This document shows, piece by piece, positions 44,282 to 53,267 of a DNA stretch of 64,000 bases. The stretch covers positions 558,001-622,000 of the forward strand of contig NZ_CP049366.1 of the NCBI RefSeq assembly GCF_014058425.1, in the 5' to 3' direction. Position numbers and translations under genes: made by a program. Each line of letters opens with the position of its first letter. Position 1 is the first letter of the stretch. The notes under the pieces are model-generated. The model was not told the DNA's origin, searched no databases, and saw nothing but the letters and a program-made list of their open reading frames with translations. This DNA is from Companilactobacillus pabuli (lineage in GTDB: Bacteria > Bacillota > Bacilli > Lactobacillales > Lactobacillaceae).

Positions 44282-46759
44282 TTAAATCGATTCATTAAGA
44301 GTCCAGGTCAAAGTGCCATGATATGTTCCTACTTTTGTACTTGAATCTAATTTTATTTGCCAATCGTTAACGCCTACATAGTTAGTTAAATTAACGGTTT
44401 GTTGATTTCCTTCGAAAGGTGTTGTTTGAATTGGAGTGCCAGTTGGTAAAATAGGTTGCCAAGTTCCAACATCGTTGTAAGAATCATTTCTTTGTCTAAT
44501 GAATAATAATCCTGTATCGCTGGTTGGAATAGTGTCGTTGTCATTGTTTTTCATTTGTGAATCACTAGCATCATTATCGTAAGAAACATTGACATTGAAT
44601 TGGTTACTATCAGGGTGTGCAACAATCAATTCTCCGTCTGTCGTGACGTTTTGAAGAATTTTCGCTTTGCCATACATATTAGTAGTACCAAAATCAATAT
44701 TTGTCGGAGTCTTAATGAAACCATTGACCCTTTTGACGTGTAGAATCGCATCAGTTGATAATTGTTTATCGTAAGTTTGATTACCAGAAGTTTTTACGCC
44801 GGTAATATAAGCGTTATTAGTAATCGTTCCAACGGTTGAAGAAGTAACTGTGGCTTCAAAGGTTATTTCTACTTGTTGTCCGGCTTTTAATTCATTAATG
44901 GTACCAGTATTAAGCCCCCAGGTTTGTTGGTAAGTAACACCGTCGCTACCAGTTGTATAAATACTTTTTTTATCTAAAGTTAAACCGGCTGGTAAATCAT
45001 CATCAATAGTTGTGGCAGATAATAGGTGATCTTTACTACCACTAGCAACTTTGTAAATAATATCATAGCCAATTTTGTCTCCAGGTTTAGCAGTAGTTTC
45101 GGATTTATAATCTTCGTTATTAGTGATGTTTTTAATCTTTTTTGTAAATGAGGCATTGTAGTCCGGTGCTGAAACTGGAAAACTAGTTGATGCACTGTAT
45201 TTATCGACTTGAGATGGAGAAACCATATAATCAGAACCAGTAAAGTCAGCTTTATTGGTTAATTTTCCAGAGGAATCTAAGTTTTGTAAAGCATCATCAG
45301 TTATTGTTGCTTCAAAGGTTACAGTTTCCGATTGATTATCGGTTAGTGAAAATGGCATTGGAATAGTCAAAGTTCTGTTTTCAGAATCGTAATCAGTTGC
45401 ATCAGGCTGGGAAATTGTCGTGCCATCAGATGATCTGGTGATTGAGCCTGTATCGATTTGCAATCCCTTTGGAAGTTGATCGACAATTTGTTGAGCGTTC
45501 CATTTAGCTCCATAACCGTTGTTTACTAAATGCAGGGTAAACTTAAGTTTATCACCGACTTTATTTTCACCAGTTGATCTAGTTTCATTTGTATAAGTTT
45601 TAGTTGGAGTAGGGATAGAATAGGGTTTAGCAGTAACTCCCATAGTTGAACCAAAGTGAGCAGTTTGGTTAGGTGTTAATGTTACAGGATCCCAACTTAA
45701 AACGTAGGAGGTGTCAACGTTTTTAGTTAGTTTGTATCCGTGAGCATAATTATATTGTTCAGCACCATTACCGTCAGGATAACCACCCAAACCAGATGCC
45801 CAATTAAGGGATGTTGTCTGGCCATTATAATGTGTAAATCCATCTTTCATTTGATTAGTAATCATTAGACGATAACTGTGTCCTAAATAAGAATCCTCAA
45901 TATATAATCCTTGTTTATTACCCATGTCGTAAATAGGTACATTATCGTTACCACCATCAATAGCACCTAATTTAGTATCTTGACCGAATAAAGTTATAAA
46001 TTCAGCATTACTTGAAGATGTATTTTTGACGTACATTTCTCTTTGAACAATGGCAGAATTAGTGGGGGATGCTCTCAATAGGAGCTCAATTTCCAAGTTA
46101 TAAGTCCCGTTTTTATAACCACTATTACCAGTTCTAGTGAAATTACCCATTATCTTATAAGCTGGATTCCCATTTTCATCAGTTCCTTTATAAAATTTTT
46201 TGTCAGTCATACCTTCATTATTTGTACCACTGGCATTACCACCTAAAACAGAAAAAGCTGATGTTTTAATACCGTTACTTGATTTAGAATCAGGAGGCGA
46301 GATCATAAAGTCAGGTGAAGTAGTTGATACGTAATAAGAAATAGGATTAGATCCAATATTTGAAAGTCCACCTTGGAATGTAGAACTAATATAATTTCCG
46401 TATTGATATTTGCCATTGTATTCTAAACCATCCTGATCTAGAAAAATATTCATTTTAGAATATCTTAAGTTGACTCCACTAGATTCTGAATATTTACTTA
46501 CATCAGAATCAGTGCCATTGGTAACTTTACCATTGGCATTTTGGGCAGTACCAAAGGCATAACCGAGTTTTAAAGACGAACCAATAGGTAATTCTCCAGT
46601 TGAATTGGTGGAATAAGGTCCAGTCCAGTTAGTAATACCGTCATTAAAATCACTTGGACTGATAGTAGCTGCTTTGACAATATTTTGTGGTATTAAGATA
46701 AATAAAATAATCATAAAAATTGCAATCAAAGGGTACTCAATTAATTGTTTTAACCTCAT
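44282..46759 (-). CDS. WxL-domain surface protein with isopeptide/DUF11-like repeats
   Basis: 825 aa secreted protein. A signal peptide runs to about Ala-30/31 (ILIPQNIVKA). A long N-terminal lectin-like or beta-rich part (about 35-370) follows. Next come two to three DUF11-like, isopeptide-type beta domains, recognisable from KVGDKLKFTLHLVNNG and the repeated LPKGLQIDTGSI and LPAGLTLDKKSI. The C-terminus carries a WxL domain (about 690-825, FGTTNMYGKAKILQNV) ending with the WTL motif at 819-821. WxL domains attach non-covalently to peptidoglycan. Usually they come in clusters with DUF916 partners, which are absent here. Two terminators follow. Confidence 0.8.
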   Translation of the reverse strand: MRLKQLIEYPLIAIFMIILFILIPQNIVKAATISPSDFNDGITNWTGPYSTNSTGELPIGSSLKLGYAFGTAQNANGKVTNGTDSDVSKYSESSGVNLRYSKMNIFLDQDGLEYNGKYQYGNYISSTFQGGLSNIGSNPISYYVSTTSPDFMISPPDSKSSNGIKTSAFSVLGGNASGTNNEGMTDKKFYKGTDENGNPAYKIMGNFTRTGNSGYKNGTYNLEIELLLRASPTNSAIVQREMYVKNTSSSNAEFITLFGQDTKLGAIDGGNDNVPIYDMGNKQGLYIEDSYLGHSYRLMITNQMKDGFTHYNGQTTSLNWASGLGGYPDGNGAEQYNYAHGYKLTKNVDTSYVLSWDPVTLTPNQTAHFGSTMGVTAKPYSIPTPTKTYTNETRSTGENKVGDKLKFTLHLVNNGYGAKWNAQQIVDQLPKGLQIDTGSITRSSDGTTISQPDATDYDSENRTLTIPMPFSLTDNQSETVTFEATITDDALQNLDSSGKLTNKADFTGSDYMVSPSQVDKYSASTSFPVSAPDYNASFTKKIKNITNNEDYKSETTAKPGDKIGYDIIYKVASGSKDHLLSATTIDDDLPAGLTLDKKSIYTTGSDGVTYQQTWGLNTGTINELKAGQQVEITFEATVTSSTVGTITNNAYITGVKTSGNQTYDKQLSTDAILHVKRVNGFIKTPTNIDFGTTNMYGKAKILQNVTTDGELIVAHPDSNQFNVNVSYDNDASDSQMKNNDNDTIPTSDTGLLFIRQRNDSYNDVGTWQPILPTGTPIQTTPFEGNQQTVNLTNYVGVNDWQIKLDSSTKVGTYHGTLTWTLNESI

Positions 46760-46902
46760 AGTAATCCCTCTTAAACATATATTTATATTTTAATTTAATT
46801 ATACTAGTATTTTTGAATACGTTAACATAGGAATATAAACTTTTCGGTATTTAAAAATAGATATGTTAAAATTTACTCACTAGACGAGAGGACAATAAAT
46901 CA

Positions 46903-47658
46903 ATGAATTTTACAGGTAATGTTTCAGATACGGGAGTGACGTTTCAGTTAGACGATTTGGGAACGGTCAATTATTACCAAGCAATTCCAGATCAGGTGAA
47001 TGAAGAGTCGATATTTATCGTTATAAAAAATCACGAGGTTATCGGTATAAATCTAGGAAGTTTAATGAATGCCAAAGATTGTGATGGGATTGTGGAATTG
47101 ATTTTGCCAGAAAATATGATTCCAGCTGATTTCTTTTACTTTTTAACTAAAGAGTTAACTAGTTATGGTTATATGATGAATGTTGAATATAAGATGGCAA
47201 TTTCTCAAGAGTCTATGAGTGTTTATCAAAATTATTGGGCAAAAATTTCACCATTAATGGCTATGTTTGGTTTGAAAAAACAAATTAAAAAACGGACTAA
47301 AGCACGTCACCGCTTTGTTAAAGAATTATCTGAAGTACCATTTTCTGTTGATTATAACGGTAGTAAGGCTACAGTGTATTGGAACAGTCGTAATAAATTG
47401 ATTGTCAAAAAGGGTGCTATTTTAGTAGATAAAGCACCGCTGACAAAAGCTGGAGTTGTTGGCTTTGCGGGAAGATTTGGGATGCAATTACGTCAAGAGC
47501 ATAGTGATGTTATTCAAGATAATGTTTTAACTGAAGATATTAATTTACGTAGCGTTAATGAAGTGGGGACGTTTTTGTATTTTGCAGGAACTAACAGTTG
47601 GTTACAGTTGATTTCTCCAGAAGGTAAGACTTTAGATGAATTGACAATTGTTAAATAA
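46903..47658 (+). CDS. Hypothetical protein, 251 aa
   Basis: I do not recognise a family. It has no signal peptide and no convincing membrane helix. The middle has a basic patch (LKKQIKKRTKARHRF, about residues 125-139). After that, VYWNSRNKLIVKKGAILVD and FLYFAGTNSWLQLISPEGK read like two short beta-rich repeats. The start follows a GAGAGGA site. The gene stands alone, divergent from the WxL gene, and ends at a terminator shared with the cysteine-rich mini-gene. Confidence 0.7.
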   Translation: MNFTGNVSDTGVTFQLDDLGTVNYYQAIPDQVNEESIFIVIKNHEVIGINLGSLMNAKDCDGIVELILPENMIPADFFYFLTKELTSYGYMMNVEYKMAISQESMSVYQNYWAKISPLMAMFGLKKQIKKRTKARHRFVKELSEVPFSVDYNGSKATVYWNSRNKLIVKKGAILVDKAPLTKAGVVGFAGRFGMQLRQEHSDVIQDNVLTEDINLRSVNEVGTFLYFAGTNSWLQLISPEGKTLDELTIVK

Positions 47659-47671
47659 AATTTTGGAAATA

Positions 47672-47712
47672 AAAAGGCTCTTCGAGATAAAAATTTCTCG
47701 AAGAGCTTTTTT
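47672..47712. terminator. Bidirectional terminator
   Basis: AAGGCTCTTCGAGA pairs with TCTCGAAGAGCTTTT, with A and T runs on both sides. The last bases overlap the stop of the mini-gene on the minus strand. Confidence 0.92.
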
Positions 47713-47866
47713 AGATTGTATCTTTAGGTTTAGCACCACAGTAACCATCGCAGGCACATTTTTGATCATTTAGCATTTTACAATGGCACATCCCGTCACT
47801 TCTTGAGCAAGGGCAACCATCGTGACAGACCATACCTGCATGACAGTAAGGATTTTTTTCGGACAT
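47711..47866 (-). CDS. Cysteine-rich metallothionein-like small protein
   Basis: 51 aa from an ATG with an AAGGGAGA ribosome site. It holds nine cysteines (8, 14, 18, 20, 27, 29, 37, 39, 43) and three histidines (9, 15, 28), with three Cys-x-Cys pairs: CPC, CHC and CAC. This spacing is that of a metal-binding peptide such as a metallothionein; zinc or copper binding is inference. There is no signal peptide, so it should be cytoplasmic. It starts 17 bases after the stop of the SLAP gene on the same strand, so they are probably co-transcribed. I know no named family that it fits exactly. Confidence 0.72.
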   Translation of the reverse strand: MSEKNPYCHAGMVCHDGCPCSRSDGMCHCKMLNDQKCACDGYCGAKPKDTI

Positions 47867-47883
47867 AATTTCTCCCTTAGTGA

Positions 47884-48720
47884 TTATTTGTTGATGCTAG
47901 TTGCAAATTCAGCAATGTATTCTGAATTGTCTTTCAAATTAAGACCACTGTTGATTGTAACGTCACCTAACCAAACATATTGGTTAGTAGCAATTTCGCC
48001 CCAATATGAACCGTATTTGTTAACGACTAACTTAGAAACTTTCCAAGCAGTGCCGGCAGCAAGTGTTTGACCATAAGCATTGTCAGCATAATTGTAAACC
48101 TTTGTTGCAACATTAGTTGTAGCAATTAGGCCATTGTTTGGCATTGGGATAGTAGGTGTTGTGTTGGTATTGTTATTAGTACTTGTGTTTGTATCAGTTG
48201 AATTGATCTTTACAGCCAAAGCAATTACGTATGCGTTAGTTGCAACTTGATAGTAGTCGTTACCATCAATGTTCTTTGTTTCACCAAGTTGCCATGATGA
48301 ACCAGCAGGAAGAACTTGACCAGTAGCGTTTCCGTCAGGATCAACTACCTTAGCAGCATATGATAAAGTACCGATTTTATTTGTATCAGTAGTTGTATCA
48401 GTATTAGTGTTGCTGTTTGTGTCAGTGTTTGTTGAATCAGAATCTATAACAGTAATATTAGTTGAAAGAGCATATTCATCTGTAGCAACTTGATAATAAG
48501 TGTTGCCGTCAATGTTGATGATCTTACCTAATTGCCAATCAGTATCTTTAGCAAGAGCTCTATTTTGAACAGCGTTACCAGTGGAATCGACTAAAGAAGT
48601 GATGCTGTTTGTACGTCCGACTAATTTAGTAGCAGCTTGAGAATCTTGTTGTGATAATGAAAGCACAGTTGGTGCTAATAAAATTAAAGCTGAAGTGATA
48701 AAAATGTTTCTTTTTTTCAC
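47884..48720 (-). CDS. Secreted SLAP-domain protein
   Basis: 278 aa. A signal peptide (KKRNIFITSALILLAPTVLS, cleaved after SQQDSQAA) precedes three SLAP (S-layer-type SH3) repeats of about 45 residues, each with the pattern V-D-x-x-G-N-A..L-x-A-G-T/S-x-W-x-x-G/S-K..Y-Y/W-x-x-A-T-x-x-Y. The repeats are joined by Asn/Thr/Asp-rich linkers (about 118-133 and 190-210). SLAP domains bind secondary wall polymers, so the protein is likely wall-attached. The start is GTG at 48720, chosen for the AGAGGAA site; the frame is open to 48753. Confidence 0.85.
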   Translation of the reverse strand: MKKRNIFITSALILLAPTVLSLSQQDSQAATKLVGRTNSITSLVDSTGNAVQNRALAKDTDWQLGKIINIDGNTYYQVATDEYALSTNITVIDSDSTNTDTNSNTNTDTTTDTNKIGTLSYAAKVVDPDGNATGQVLPAGSSWQLGETKNIDGNDYYQVATNAYVIALAVKINSTDTNTSTNNNTNTTPTIPMPNNGLIATTNVATKVYNYADNAYGQTLAAGTAWKVSKLVVNKYGSYWGEIATNQYVWLGDVTINSGLNLKDNSEYIAEFATSINK

Positions 48721-48928
48721 GTTTTTTTCCTCTTTTTGTGTTTTTTGGTACACAACTAGATTATATATTACGAAAAAATTGTTACAAGTCTAGAAATAAA
48801 AATAATTGTGGATATAATATTATTTTTGATTGCTTTATAATTATTAGTAAATGTTCTAAAATCAAAGCATTCAAAAGGGGATAAATACTGCTGTTAGTCA
48901 TAACACAGGTGTTTTTGGGGATGAATCA

Positions 48929-50101
48929 ATGAAAAAAATTACTGCGAAAGTATTAGTTTTAGGGACAATTATTTTGTCATGTGGAGCTAGTTTCATGTGG
49001 CCAATAAATACAATTTTTATTCACAACTATTTGCACAAATCGTTAGCTGTAGCGGGAATCGTATTATTTTTTAATTCTTTATGTAATTTTATTGGTAATT
49101 ATATCGGTGGGAAAATGTTTGACCGTTTGGGAGGTCATAAGACGGCTTTAATCAATGCTTCAATTGCTTTGTTGGCTTTGATAGGCTTGATAATTAATCA
49201 TGATTGGCCTGCTTTTCCAATCTTTTTATCGATGTTAGGTTTTGGTATCGGTGGGACTTATACGGTAATTAATTCTTCAGCGGCTTTTATTGAGGGAATC
49301 GATCGATATAAAGTTTTCAATAATATTTACATGGGCAGTAAAACTGGCAGTTTAATTGGAACGGCCATTTGTAGTGTCATTGTAGGTATCCAAATAAGTT
49401 TGGTATTTGTGGCCGATTTTATTTGCGTGTTGAGTTTTTTGGTTATGGCTTATTTCCTATATAATAATCATTCAAAACTTGTCAAAAGAGAACCAAATAA
49501 GAAGATTTCTTTTAAGCGGAAATTAACTCCAGGAATTGGGTGGATAATTTTATTTCTAAGTATGACTTGGATAGTTAATTCTCAATGGGGAAGCAATATT
49601 TCTACTCATTTGACTGAAATTGGTGTACCGGTTGGTAAATATAGTTTCTTATGGACGATTAATTCTTTGATAGTGATTGTTTTCTTGCCAATCATCAATC
49701 ATTTTGCTGAAAAAAAGGATTGGTTTAAGAAAATTCAGGTTGCTTTAGGGGTTGTGTTGTTTATTGTTGCTTTAGGATCTTTAATCGGATCTACACAATA
49801 TTTGTCCTATGCAGCCGGGATGGTATTTTTGACATTAGGTGAAATGCTAGTTTATCCAACTGTGGCGGCTTTAGTAAGTGAAACTACGCCAAAAAGTGAG
49901 TCTGGGTTGTATCAAAGTATCGTCAGTATGTCGGAGAACTTTCCTAAAGCAATTGGACCATTTCTTGGCGGAGTTCTGATTGAGAAGAGTTCTTACAATA
50001 CGATGTTTTTGATGGCTATGATTATGTTAGTTTTGTCGTTGTTTGTGTTGTGGCAAGCTTATAAGAAATTGGTTTGGGATAAAAAAGAGTTAGTTGATTA
50101 A
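48929..50101 (+). CDS. MFS transporter
   Basis: 390 aa with about twelve hydrophobic segments. Motif A GGKMFDRLGGHKT lies after helix 2 (about residue 61-73). The C-terminal half has SESGLYQSIVSMSENFPKAIGP, as in the multidrug MFS of the MdtH/YitG type. The substrate is unknown. The ATG is preceded by TTTTTGGGGATG; a weak hairpin (48889-48909) comes just before it. It is not in an operon; a hairpin after the stop belongs mainly to the convergent tmRNA gene. Confidence 0.82.
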   Translation: MKKITAKVLVLGTIILSCGASFMWPINTIFIHNYLHKSLAVAGIVLFFNSLCNFIGNYIGGKMFDRLGGHKTALINASIALLALIGLIINHDWPAFPIFLSMLGFGIGGTYTVINSSAAFIEGIDRYKVFNNIYMGSKTGSLIGTAICSVIVGIQISLVFVADFICVLSFLVMAYFLYNNHSKLVKREPNKKISFKRKLTPGIGWIILFLSMTWIVNSQWGSNISTHLTEIGVPVGKYSFLWTINSLIVIVFLPIINHFAEKKDWFKKIQVALGVVLFIVALGSLIGSTQYLSYAAGMVFLTLGEMLVYPTVAALVSETTPKSESGLYQSIVSMSENFPKAIGPFLGGVLIEKSSYNTMFLMAMIMLVLSLFVLWQAYKKLVWDKKELVD

Positions 50102-50160
50102 TTGTTGACTGACTACCAATAAAGCGTTATGACTCTATCTTGGTATTAATAAGAAAAACA

Positions 50161-50213
50161 AAAAACCAGCTATATCAATGCATTTAAGCATTTGATATAG
50201 CTGGTTTTTATCA
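50161..50213 (-). terminator. ssrA terminator (may serve both strands)
   Basis: AACCAGCTATATCA pairs with TGATATAGCTGGTT around a 14-base loop, with A and T runs on both sides; it lies directly after the tmRNA 3' end. Confidence 0.88.
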
Positions 50214-50216
50214 TTA

Positions 50217-50578
50217 TGGAGGTGAGGGGAATTGAACCCCTGTCCAAGCATAATGCTATGCAAGCCTCTACACTCATAGTCGTATCATTTGAAGTTTCGC
50301 CATCATGAACGCCATACGACCCGGCTCACCACAATGACTATCCCGATGATCTCTTTTTAACTATTCAGGATGCACAGTTAAACGTAGCCCAATAATTTTG
50401 AGACCCATTTCCAACCCTTGGACGAAGTTAGAATGGATCACGCTTAGACTGTTTTTAGGCAGCTAATGCGTAGTTATTATTATTTTTTGCAGTTATAATA
50501 AACTGTGCGTTTTAAAGGGACGCAAGGCCCTAAGTGCAGCCTGCACGCTACTACACATGTCGAATCCAGAACACCCCC
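50217..50578 (-). ncRNA. ssrA: Transfer-messenger RNA (tmRNA)
   Basis: 362 nt. The mature ends form a tRNA-like acceptor: 5' GGGGGTG pairs with 3' CACCTCC plus A, with a normal T arm (GGTTCAA). CCA is not encoded. The tag reading frame is 50490-50455: GCA resume codon to TAA, encoding AKNNNNYALAA (after the alanine carried by tmRNA itself). The tag ends in ALAA, the ClpXP degradation signal. It rescues stalled ribosomes with SmpB. A promoter lies at 50596-50624. Confidence 0.95.
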
Positions 50579-50595
50579 ATTGGTGTCCATTTACA

Positions 50596-50624
50596 ATCAT
50601 ATCTAATTATTGATTAATTAGCAA
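50596..50624 (-). promoter_or_regulatory. ssrA: ssrA promoter
   Basis: On the minus strand: TTGCTA, 17 bases, TATGAT. The transcript would start about 10 bases before the mature 5' end. Confidence 0.7.
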
Positions 50625-50720
50625 CTATAAAGCTTATTATTGCAATGAAAATAATAATGCTTTAAAGGTGCTACTTTCTGTAAATATTGGTAAAATACGG
50701 GTTGAAAACGGAGGTAAGAA

Positions 50721-51359
50721 ATGAACGAACAAAATGAAGGAAAACCTTTCTATAGAAGAAACTGGTTCTGGATTATGATTCTCTCCATTTTTATCATAGT
50801 GTCAGCGACTACTTATATTGCCAACTTTTCTTTCTATCAAGGAAAAGCTGATTCAACTGTAGTTAGCCAAAAGAAAACTAAAAAAACTGTCAAAAATTTA
50901 TCTTTATCCGAAAAATATAATGACTTGAAAACAGGTAAGACGGGCTATTCAAAAAAAGAAGTTATCCAATTGCTCGGCCAGCCGACATCGATTCAGCAAA
51001 TTGATGATACTAATCAAATAGTTGATTTGACCTGGGACAAAATGGATAATGGCAAATCAATCGTTATTCAAGTGACCTTTGAAAAGGGCAAGGCTTCTGC
51101 TAAGTCGATTCAAGGATTAGACATTGATCGAAAACAGCTTTTGACTAAAAAAGATTACAATAAACTTCAAAATGGAGACAACTATAATCGAGTTTTAGAC
51201 GTGTTGGGAGATCCTGATGATTATTCTGATACTAACGGCATTAAGACGTTAATATACGAATCAGATTTGTCTGAAGCAGATCCTACCTATGATGCGACAA
51301 TCAAAATTGAAATAGCCAATAATAAAGTAATCAGCCTCGAACAACAAAATCTCAAATAA
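50721..51359 (+). CDS. DUF3862/BLIP-like membrane-anchored protein
   Basis: 212 aa. The N-terminal part is cytoplasmic and basic, a membrane helix follows at about 12-36 (WFWIMILSIFIIVSATTYIA), then the chain is extracellular. Two repeats of about 65 residues each start with (K/D)YN-D/K-L-K/Q-x-G and hold LLGQPTSI or VLGDPDDYS. These are the SmpA/BLIP-like alpha-beta repeats of DUF3862 proteins. The function is unknown. A GGAGG site precedes the ATG. It is divergent from ssrA and ends at a bidirectional terminator. Confidence 0.8.
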   Translation: MNEQNEGKPFYRRNWFWIMILSIFIIVSATTYIANFSFYQGKADSTVVSQKKTKKTVKNLSLSEKYNDLKTGKTGYSKKEVIQLLGQPTSIQQIDDTNQIVDLTWDKMDNGKSIVIQVTFEKGKASAKSIQGLDIDRKQLLTKKDYNKLQNGDNYNRVLDVLGDPDDYSDTNGIKTLIYESDLSEADPTYDATIKIEIANNKVISLEQQNLK

Positions 51360-51411
51360 AAAAAGGTGCATATGTCAAAACACTTTCTGCTTTGATATGT
51401 GCGCCTTTTAT
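51358..51411. terminator. Bidirectional terminator
   Basis: AAAAGGTGCATATGTCAAA pairs with TTTGATATGTGCGCCTTTT between convergent genes. Confidence 0.88.
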
Positions 51412-52007
51412 TGTGCAATTTTTTTGTGAAAGAATCCGAATCCCTTAATGGACAAACTGGAAATTCCCACTGACATGACGGCTAGTGAGAAGGAAACTAA
51501 ATCGCTTAAAGCTAAATTTCCTAAACAAACTAGGGCGTCAATAATGAATAAACTGATGTATTTTTCAATACCGAAGTTTTTATGAATAATCATTGGCGGA
51601 ACTGTAGTCCCACCGCTAGACATATTAAGTGCGTAAAGAATTGCTAAACCAATTCCAAAAATGATACTTCCTACTATTATAGAAATAACTCGGTTATTAG
51701 GTATTAAATTAATTACTGGCGTAATGAACAGCATTAATGGAAGTAAAAAACTTCCCAGTGCTAGTTTAATAGTAGTTTGACGATCTAAATGTAAGTAAGC
51801 TAGTACTAACATCACAATATTTATGACAAGAACCGAGATGAATGTTGGGATTTTCCATCCTGCTTGCAACAAGATAGCAATTCCAGTGGCTCCACCGGCT
51901 GCTATACTGTGCGGCTCGAAGAACATATTTAAACTAACTGCGATAAGTTCCAAAGCAACTAACATTATTAGTAGTTTTGCGGACAATCTTTGTTTTTTAT
52001 TCTTCAT
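51408..52007 (-). CDS. YitT-family membrane protein (short)
   Basis: 199 aa with five to six hydrophobic segments. The family pattern is visible: NMFFEPHSIAAGGATGIAILLQ near the N-terminus and ALNMSSGGTTVPPMIIHKNFGI in the middle. Usual YitT proteins are about 280 residues with a C-terminal DUF2179 domain; this one stops after the membrane part and lacks it. The function is unknown. It may be a natural short form; there is no sign of a frameshift at the 3' end. Confidence 0.85.
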   Translation of the reverse strand: MKNKKQRLSAKLLIMLVALELIAVSLNMFFEPHSIAAGGATGIAILLQAGWKIPTFISVLVINIVMLVLAYLHLDRQTTIKLALGSFLLPLMLFITPVINLIPNNRVISIIVGSIIFGIGLAILYALNMSSGGTTVPPMIIHKNFGIEKYISLFIIDALVCLGNLALSDLVSFSLAVMSVGISSLSIKGFGFFHKKIAQ

Positions 52008-52214
52008 ATATATAACTATATCATGAATATATTTTCATGACAATAAAAGTACTCAGTACCTTTAAATATCAATATTTCATTAAGATTACTTAAATTACAT
52101 AAACAGCTGAAAATGTAACTTTGTGGTTGTTGTCATGTAATATAAACCTGTTAGTATAGCACCATAGTAATTGAGAGAGCTCAATAATCTAAAATATAAG
52201 GATGTAATTAATAT

Positions 52215-52925
52215 ATGAAAAAAGTTTTATCTATCGCTTTAGTAAGTGCAATGGCTTTATCAGGAATTCTTGCTTCAACTTCTAACACTGTTCAAGCTGC
52301 CGTAAATAACGGAGACAACACAGTGACAGTTGAAAAGGGTGATACTTATAAGAGTATTGCAGAAGCTAATGGAATTAGTATTTCTGCTCTAGAACAAGCT
52401 AACGGACGTGAAGTTGGCGGATTTGACTTGATCTTCCCAGGTGAAACAATTACTCTACCTGGTGCTACAACTACAACCGATACAACTGCTACAACAAATA
52501 CAGATACAGATACAACAACAGATACATCAGCTCAAGCAACTGATGCTTCACAACAAACACAATCACAAACTGCAACTACACAAGCAGCTACAGATACAAC
52601 TTCACAATCAACAGATACAAATACAAATTCAACACAATCAACAAGTACAACTGGTACTTCACAAGGAACATTCAAGATTTCATTCTATGATCCTTCAGTT
52701 CTAGGTTCTAACATGGGTTATAGTGGTGTTGCCGCTAATCTATCAGTCTTCCCTAAGGGAACACAATTAAAGATTACTTTAGCTGATGGAACAGTACTCT
52801 ATAGAACTGTTAATGATACAGGAACATTTGCCAACAGTAACTCACAACAATTAGATGTCGCTATGCCAAGTTCATCAATTCCTTCATATGGTGTAACCAC
52901 AGCCTCTGTTGAAGTGTTATCATAG
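52215..52925 (+). CDS. Secreted LysM protein with 3D-like domain
   Basis: 236 aa. A signal peptide ends near ASTSNTVQAA (about residue 29). A LysM domain (36-83, VEKGDTYKSIAEANGISISA) binds peptidoglycan. A Thr/Gln/Ser-rich linker (84-152) follows, then a C-terminal domain of ~80 residues (SFYDPSVLG to EVLS) that reads like the double-psi-barrel (3D/RlpA) fold seen in YocH-type wall proteins, with conserved Asp in VNDTGTF and QLDVAMP. Lytic or resuscitation-like activity is inference. It is monocistronic. Confidence 0.82.
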   Translation: MKKVLSIALVSAMALSGILASTSNTVQAAVNNGDNTVTVEKGDTYKSIAEANGISISALEQANGREVGGFDLIFPGETITLPGATTTTDTTATTNTDTDTTTDTSAQATDASQQTQSQTATTQAATDTTSQSTDTNTNSTQSTSTTGTSQGTFKISFYDPSVLGSNMGYSGVAANLSVFPKGTQLKITLADGTVLYRTVNDTGTFANSNSQQLDVAMPSSSIPSYGVTTASVEVLS

Positions 52926-52949
52926 GCATGTACCAGACAATTGCAAAGA

Positions 52950-52980
52950 AAATCTCCTATTAATTTAGGGGATTTTTTTA
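52950..52980 (+). terminator. Terminator of the LysM gene
   Basis: AATC-CCTA pairs with TAGG-GATT around a short loop, followed by T7. Confidence 0.78.
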
Positions 52981-53199
52981 TTAGTAAAAAATTAATTTTT
53001 TAATGTAAAATGGTAAATGAAAATAAATTTTTAAACTTTTTATTTCTAAAAATATATTGTTTTAACGTTATAAAATGCATAACGGCAAGTCTAGTTAACT
53101 GTTGATGTTAATGGCTTTAAATGGATTTTTTGTTATAAATGACGTTTGGCATAAAATTTAAAAATTAGAAAACTAACTGAAAAAACTTATTTTTATTGA
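52981..53199. other. AT-rich spacer, no feature seen
   Basis: About 220 bases between the LysM terminator and the metQ promoter. I see no ORF with a ribosome site, no stable hairpin and no repeat beyond chance. Confidence 0.5.
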
Positions 53200-53228
53200 T
53201 TGACATTTCAAAAATTAGATTGTATTAT
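53200..53228 (+). promoter_or_regulatory. Promoter of the first Met T-box
   Basis: TTGACA, 17 bases, TATTAT: near-perfect sigma-A promoter. Confidence 0.85.
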
Positions 53229-53267
53229 TTAGCCAACGATTAACAAAGAGATATTTATTAAACAATT

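Noticed and set aside
41957-53152. 15-bp sequence AATGACGTTTGGCAT occurring at 41957 and 53138
   Set aside because: One or a few 15-bp matches are expected by chance in 64 kb of AT-rich DNA, and the two contexts differ.
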